Shown one piece after another: positions 57,565-64,000 of a stretch of DNA of 64,000 bases. A program made the translations under genes and the position numbers. Each line of letters opens with the position of its first letter. Within the stretch, counting starts at the first letter, position 1. Source of the stretch: Atopsyche davidsoni (taxonomy: Eukaryota; Arthropoda; Insecta; Trichoptera; Hydrobiosidae); assembly GCA_022113835.1 (NCBI GenBank), contig JAILWY010000004.1, positions 6,203,501 to 6,267,500 on the forward strand. Reading direction: 5' to 3'. A model generated the notes under the pieces. That model had not been told where the DNA came from, ran no database searches, and was given only the letters and a program-made list of their open reading frames with translations.

Positions 57565-60500
57565 AGCCTAGATATATTTTAATTGCTTTTCAGGGCAACA
57601 AAGGCAAAAATACGATATATATTCATAAATCTTTCATCTTATTTACAAACAAAAACATATTATAATATCTAGATTATTACTTATACATTTTCAAAGCAGA
57701 GATATTACTAATAAAATCTTCTACAGGTGAATAATTTTATGCAGTAAGGTTGCGTTTAAAAATCGTTGTTAACAATATATATTTAGGTTTTTATTATTGC
57801 TCATTTACGCAGAAGTAGGTAGTGATTAGTAATCAGTATATCAATGAAAATATGTACTACAATATAATTGTATTAGATTGTCTTGCACGTGTGTACGGAA
57901 TTCCAGCAGCGAAGCACTATTTGCGAATTTAATTCGCTCGAGTGAAGTACCAGCGACTGTGCTCCCAGAAGGATGCCAGCAGCCATTCAAAGCCTAGGAC
58001 GGAAGCACTTCATCATCAGGGAAGGCTGACGGATGAAGGGAGACGAGGACCTTGTAGGACGATTATTAGTCAACAGAACGACAGGCCCATTTCCATAGCT
58101 ATTCGGAAATCTTACGAAGTGTCAGCCGGAGTGAGGGCTCCGTGAAAACTAAATGGTTGTGTCTACACCTTGTTACGCTAAGTACCCGGAAAGCATCTGA
58201 AATGTCTGGATTCCAAATGAGAATTTATGACATTAACAGTTTTCAACTATTACTGATTTATATTTAGATTTCAAATAAATCTTAAAATCCTTAAAAACAA
58301 AAAAAACGATTACAAACCCTCCAATATTGCATAATAACGTTCTGTGTCTAATTATTTTTAGATTGTGTACAGTGAAGAATTTAATTTTGATATTTTGTAT
58401 TGATAATTTCAAATATGTGATTACATACGAGTATATAAAAGAGAATTTCTAATAATAATTATAAATTTATAATTAATGTTCAAGTTAATCACTCATTCTG
58501 AGCTTGAAATATAAAGTGGAAAACAATTAGATCTATCACAGATAGTATTGAATTATTTAATGAATTTTCTTGTATTCGATTTCCGGAAATTGTATAAGAA
58601 ATAAGTAATGTTCTATTGAAGTTAAATTACTGATTCAAGATATTTTTAGATACAAATTGAATCAACGGACAGCTACTTATAAATTATTTTTTGATTGAAT
58701 AACTTCTTATACACCGATAGTATAATTTTCACTACATATTACTGGAATGTAAATTGTATGTCTCATGTCTAAATTGTAAATAAATTTTCAATTAAGACAC
58801 CAGGCGTTCAGGTTTAAATTTCACTGGTGTCATTTGAAATGAAAACGCTATTTATAACCATACATAACGATATATTGCTTTGAAACGGTACGCGATATAC
58901 TTTATGATAATAAAAAGTCGCAATGTTTGCCAAGTCTAAACGGAGAAGCCGTACTCAGGGGCTGTTACAAAGTTGACTGTCAACAGTGACAAGGGTGCAC
59001 CAAATTACTTGCTTTGTCAACACTTATTTAATTAAGTGAAAACATCTTATATTCTATCGGAACACTCGCCGAGACCTCATTAATGAAAACAATTACAGAG
59101 AAAATTACAAAGGGATAGGCTGATTTATTGCAACGACCCATTCGTCTTGGCACAACGTAAGTCTTAAAAACTAACTCAGCTAATGTACTCGAGCTGTATT
59201 TTTCCTTAATACATTTTATCCAATATGCGAACACTAAGGATAACTGTTAAATTAATAAAAAATATCCAACAAAGGCGTTTCAAAATCTTGTACGTTCAAT
59301 TTAGAGAAGATCGATCTCTTTTTTCATGACACTGCTGAATATGAATAGTACAGTAGAATAGTAGTTTTTTTATAAACAAACTGAATATTAAAAGAGAGTT
59401 TCTTTTACATTTTAAAGTACGATTTTTATAACTATATAACCACTAATCATAAACACCTAACCATAAGTTAAACTAGCATTTCCGAAAAACTAGCTAGTTT
59501 GATATCAAAATAATTGTATGCCTTCATACGCTTTTGATTAATTCTCTTGGCATAGTGCAATAATAATTTTGCTAATGTAGTCGCGATTCGGAACACAATT
59601 ACGACAAGGAGCATTAGCGTGCGATCGAGACAGAAGGTTCTCAGGACGTTACTGTTTAGGTATTTAGTGGATCCTGTCGCCGGCTGTGAATATAAAATCA
59701 GCAGGTATGGTGTAAACAGAGACTTGGGGCTGTTCCTGTAGGGGTTCCGTTACATTGAACTTGAATTTCGTTTAAGGGTTTACTAAACATGCGACGTCAC
59801 TCTGAAGCGCGCGTGCGAGAAGTCAGCTGAAAAAAACTTATTTTTTAATCATATCTGAATATTTACTTCAGTTAGAGTAAACTAATATGGTTCTCTAATA
59901 AATTTTCGACTCCAATTATTTTGTGGAACATTATTAATCAATCTATAGCATAATCAATACAAATACACACAGCAACTGCTGTTTAAAAAAATACTGGCTG
60001 GTATTAATTAAAAATAAGCGTGGTGACAATTTCGTTCTGAAAATTAGTCGGCCAATTATTCTCGATTGGCTAATCGACAAATTACTAGCGAAATCACACA
60101 TCACCCCATTTTCCGACCCATGAACCAAGCGACAGGATCGGTTTTTGAATATTCTACGTTCAGGGTAATTTTCAGAGTAATCCGCCAAATTCAGTTCAAA
60201 ATTTTAAGGTTCATAATTTATCTCGATATCCAAAGGATTATGACTGTACAGCCCGAATAATGGACACCATGGTTTTGAATATTTTTGTGATTCGGATTCA
60301 GTGAAGTTCAAATATGATATAAATATATTAATGTATATTTTCTAGATATCTAACTTTTTTCTGTTAACATTTGATATTTTTAAAGTATTTTAATTAATTT
60401 TGTAAAAATATATATAGTCATGTCAAATTTCTGTTTAAAAATATCAATGCTTTACATTTATATTACGTGCTTTATACTTTGAGAGAAATTCTCGAATACT

Positions 60501-62527
60501 GTTTTGACATGGTTACCACCTCATGTCAGGTGAGCGTTTCAGCCAACGGGGTCAAAAAGCTAATTCTGGCGCTAAAGGGTTAATGAAAGGCAAGCGGGGT
60601 AGCGAGGGGTAGTTTGTAGGGGCTGTGTAATTATTTTGAAACTATTTGGATTTGCAAGTGTCGGTTGTTGAATGTTGTTAATGCAGATTGTAGAGGAGGC
60701 TTCACCGAAGCTTTGTTTTTGCTACCCGATTGGAAAATGATTATTAGAACCATTATAAACTTATTGAAACCGAGCCAATTAAAATAAAGGTTATCGTCAA
60801 GTCAACATACATTTGAGGGTGTATTGTTTGAGATTAATGTGCTACTGCATGTTTATGTCAAACTTAATAAAATTTTATTCATTTTTAATTGCAAAAAATG
60901 TATATTTAAAAAATATATATATAATGCGCAAGGACCAAACAACTCAATGAACTAAAAAAATCGTGTCATAATAGCTTATCTGAGTTGTAAACTAAAATAA
61001 ATTGTATGAAAAAATTTAACCGATTTGTAAATGTTTCAATAGTGTTTGATTAAAAGTATCTTAAATAAAAAAAAACTTTGTTTTGTATAGGTAATATTTT
61101 TTAGAACATATATTACTCACCGTATATTACCAGCTCGGATATAAAGCTACAAACCGCAGGAAATGCTGGTCGGTGAAAATTTACATTATGCTACTATTAT
61201 CATAACAAAAATTTTATCCGTTCAATTTTGTTTGTTATTAGATTATTTTACAGAAATGTAAGTGAATTTCAGTTAATGTCAACCTGTAATTTAATAAATA
61301 TAAATTTATTTTTCTATCAAACAAATTAAACTGTCTAAAACGTTTTTTTTATGTGTTTTTAAAACCCTCTGTCTAAACGTTTTTTTAGGTAGTCAAAGTC
61401 ACATTAATTGCAAGAACCAACTAAAATTTAAAAAAATACAATACATGTATTTTTTTTAAATATAAAATTAGTTTGATACCGTTATAACTTTGATTGTGTA
61501 TGAATATGTAGATTGTTCAAATTTTCATGAGATAATTTAAATGCAAATATTAAAGCATATCGACGATAGTATAGATAAGTGCAACAATTTTAAACATTTG
61601 AAATAACATTTCCTTAACATCAAAAAATAATTTATACGCCGTATCTATAAAGGTCTTATGAACTATTAACTAAATATAAAAATATAATGAATAAACTGTT
61701 ATAAAAACATACATTGAGTACTGTTTTAACTAAAATTTATTAATATATATCTTTAAATACACTAGAGAGATCTTGGTGGTAAGCTTTCAAGTATAACTTT
61801 GATTAAAATAACAGAAGTAGAAATAAATATTATCGTAGATCCAAGACCTCTATCGTTAATAAGAATTCAAAATTTTAAAATACATTTTTAAACTAAAAGT
61901 ATTTTTTTTTGGTTATGTTAAATAAACATAAAAACCATTTACGGTAAAGATATCAAATAAAAATATTTCAATATTTATATAATATGTTTTCATAGGTACT
62001 GAAAATAAATATGATGCTTTTGATTATTTTAGATCTAAGTAATCACATATTATATATTTAAATTTGGACAAAACCTTTGAACGCAGAATTACCAAAAAAA
62101 TTTGTAGATGGAAATGTGTAATTTCTTTATCCATAGCTGACAGATTTGTTTAACGTATCTTTGAACTTTATTTCGATTTTAAACAATACAAAATTAAGCA
62201 CAAACAGGTGTATTAAACAGTGTAAAACATGGTTGCTTGCTGACCATGGGATTAAGGATATAATTTTTTCAATTGTTAGACCTAAAAAATTAATCTTGTC
62301 TAATTTAGGTTCTATCGTGATTTACCTGTATACAATGCAAACTATGTAAATATATCAACCTCTTTTGTTACTGATTGCTATGATCGACTTTTATAATTTA
62401 TTCAGAACAACTAAAAACTTGATTTTTACTGTTCAAGATAAACGAGTAATTAACTAAACAGAATATATTAATTTTAGATTAATGTTAATCAGGATGCGTA
62501 TTTATTTACCCATGCAGGTATTAGTAT
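57565..62527. other. Mostly AT-rich non-coding DNA
   Basis: GC-richer islands lie at 57,895-58,145 and 59,600-59,830. A stem (gacaccag with ctggtgtc, 58,796-58,831) encloses a gtttaaatttca word like the SINE-like end at 31.4 kb. An inverted aaactagc/gctagttt pair lies at 59,470-59,500. No gene is supported; the frames of 60-80 codons are unremarkable. Confidence 0.4.
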
Positions 62528-62775
62528 GTTTATGTGATTAAGCATATTTTTTCACACATTGAAACAATTAGCCCGAGCATATTAGTTCATATGTAGAATA
62601 TGATTATTAAAAATTCTCACTAAATTGCAGTGGCTCGTTAGCATAGTTGGATAAATGCACCGGCCATGAAAGCTTGGGGATGTGGGTTCGAATCCCTCAC
62701 AAGTCACGATGATATTTTCTGAGAGTTTTCTTTAATTGTTTTCAATGTGTGAAAAAATATGCTTAATCACATAAA
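62528..62775. mobile_element. Foldback element enclosing a tRNA-like Pol III unit
   Basis: Terminal arms of 42-43 nt (62,528-62,569 and 62,734-62,775) are reverse complements with only one inserted A in the second. The 164-bp interior holds a tRNA-like unit. The arms are identical enough to imply recent insertion or repair from each other. No target duplication is obvious. Whether the arms belong to a MITE into which a SINE inserted, or to a composite foldback SINE, cannot be decided from a single copy. Confidence 0.8.
62630..62707 (+). repeat. tRNA-like unit with consensus A and B boxes (SINE head or tRNA pseudogene)
   Basis: TAGCATAGTTGG (62,639-62,650) matches the Pol III A box TRGCNNAGYNGG at every position, and GGTTCGAATCC (62,685-62,695) matches the B box exactly, 46 nt apart. 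The T arm forms four of five pairs. The acceptor strands GTGGCTC and AAGTCAC pair mostly but with a two-base offset, and the anticodon stem is poor, so a functional tRNA is unlikely. It could be transcribed by Pol III. Confidence 0.6.
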
Positions 62776-63924
62776 CAGAATAATTTAAAAAAACCTTTAA
62801 GATACAAGTTTCTAAATTACCTCGAATTACTTATCAGAGTTTACCAAGTTATACAAATTTCCTGTTCATAAAGTATCAATTAATATTTGAAGCCTTTGCC
62901 GGTACGTTCCAGGATTTACTCTAAGCAATCCTTTTGAGTTTTCATTATAATAATAAGAATATTATTTATTGTTGGGAAGCTTTGTTTCATGGAAAGTTAA
63001 TCAACTCGGTGGATAAACAACACCAGATTCAAGCAGCAGGAAAACTTACTTGTTAAAATTTAAAATATATAATTAACGTTTGCGGATTTGTTGATGTTTT
63101 TAAAACTTAAATAATAAAACCCTAAGCATAAAAAATAATTTTACCGAATTCGATAGTTTTTACGTCTTTTTCGCATTTAACATATAAAAATAAAAAACAT
63201 TATATTCGCCTATAAATCGACAGCGTCTTTTTTTAATAAATTTTTCTTCAAACAATAAAAAAATTATTCGCAGTTTTTATCTTAATTTCAAAAATATTTT
63301 TATTGCGATCTTTATTTACCTGCAGCCTTTTTAATATTGATATTTCAGCTTTGAATATTTTGCTGTCGATTCTGTCTCGCGTGTTATATACTTAACTGGT
63401 TTAAAAAGTTAATATGTATGTAATTTACCCACCAAATTTTTTTGTCGATATCCCTAACTAAAAAAAAAATATTTTTAATTATTTATTTCATTGCAAGCGA
63501 CGGCTGAAATGTTTGAATATCCCAAATGCGCCAAAAGTCGTGGAAATTTCCCATTATTATACCGTAAAACATCCCCACAAATCCCTGCGGTTTCGAACTG
63601 ATTTGGACGCGAGCTTTTTGTTCCGGTTTTTGACGTTCCGAACCGGTTTTGTGCCAATTTCGGAAATAATGATTCCGTTCAAATGTGCCGGTTGTTTGTC
63701 AGATTTTAATTTATGGCTCGCGTGCGTATGTTTTTCAATTATTTCGGAAAATTCGTGATAAACGGACCTTCGAATTGGATATCGTTCATTTTAAAAGCAA
63801 TTTTATAGAATACAATGATGTACTTAGGGACGTAAACCGTATCTTTAAATGTATTTTTTTTTTATATAACCTTGTAAGATTTAGATAGAGGCTTCAATCA
63901 AATATTGTGTATTTTTTTTCCAAT
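62776..63924. other. AT-rich non-coding DNA with a GC-richer patch at 63,490-63,740
   Basis: The patch carries overlapping frames on both strands of 60-81 codons with no known domain. Nothing else is supported. Confidence 0.4.
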
Positions 63925-63960
63925 GTGGGTTGGTGAAACCGATCACAAATAAATACTAAA
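63925..63960 (+). repeat. Degenerate copy of the hammerhead 3' half
   Basis: GGTGAAACCGATCACAAAT (63,932-63,950) matches the 3' half of the 33.6-kb hammerhead read on its own strand (GGCGAAACCGGTCACAAAT) at 17 of 19 positions. A CCAA/TTGG stem precedes it, but the core block is replaced by a T run. It is therefore a decayed family member without ribozyme potential. Confidence 0.45.
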
Positions 63961-64000
63961 ACGTGAATAAATCACGAATTGATTTTTTTTAAATATCAAA

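Noticed and set aside
57990..58020. Minus-strand CTGATGATGAAGTGCTTC as another hammerhead
   Set aside because: The core, extra T and a GAAG/CTTC stem are present, but the invariant GAAA after stem II is absent (CGTC instead), so the fold cannot be a hammerhead.
62630..62707. Functional tRNA gene
   Set aside because: The Pol III boxes are perfect, but the anticodon stem does not pair and the acceptor strands are offset, so a SINE head or pseudogene is the better call.
1..64000. CRISPR arrays, bacterial operons or prokaryotic regulatory sites
   Set aside because: Sequence is eukaryotic in composition and transposon content; no regularly spaced short direct repeats or operon-like coding clusters are present.

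Overview
The window is eukaryotic, AT-rich, and almost wholly non-coding. It most likely comes from a large, repeat-rich insect genome. The reasons are the mariner, piggyBac and LINE relics, the tRNA-derived SINE-like units, and long AT-rich tracts with isolated GC-richer islands. The species cannot be named from the sequence. I found no intact host protein-coding gene: nearly all open frames are chance frames of 60-130 codons. The protein-level matches I trust are broken transposon genes.

Layout. Positions 1-8,280 are mostly plain AT-rich DNA with a C-rich tract (596-631), GC-richer islands near 3.4 and 4.7 kb, and a diverged three-copy tandem repeat (5,335-5,870). From 8.28 to 20.3 kb there are scattered copies of an unnamed interspersed repeat (called family A here), a 78-bp-arm near-perfect inverted repeat (8,602-8,779), a piggyBac N-terminal relic (17,041-17,490) and a foldback repeat (18,561-18,757). 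From 20 to 38 kb there are SINE-like units, degenerate repeat tails and many GC-richer islands. From 38.6 to 40.3 kb there is a hammerhead-bearing repeat, a LINE reverse-transcriptase 3' relic and a long family A copy. From 50 to 57.2 kb the DNA is transposon-dense: a G-run, family A, a SINE-like unit, an internally deleted Tc1/mariner element with clear ends, a TTAA-flanked MITE, and a full-length but dead mariner. Near the right edge (62,528-62,775) a foldback element with 42-bp arms encloses a tRNA-like unit with consensus Pol III A and B boxes.

The most interesting signal is a dispersed set of hammerhead-ribozyme motifs. Three copies (38,592-38,638 +; 18,604-18,648 -; 33,608-33,650 -) have the core, a paired stem II, a palindromic stem III followed by an NUH cleavage position, and a short matching stem I. 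A fourth motif without a matching stem I lies on each arm of the 8.6-kb hairpin. All carry the same extra U after the core and are followed by a related AT-rich tail. One copy replaces the C3-G8 core pair with U3-A8, a compensatory change. Penelope-like retroelements are known to carry minimal hammerheads with very short stem III, so these are best read as Penelope-type (or retrozyme-like) termini; the specific copies and their foldback arrangement deserve testing.
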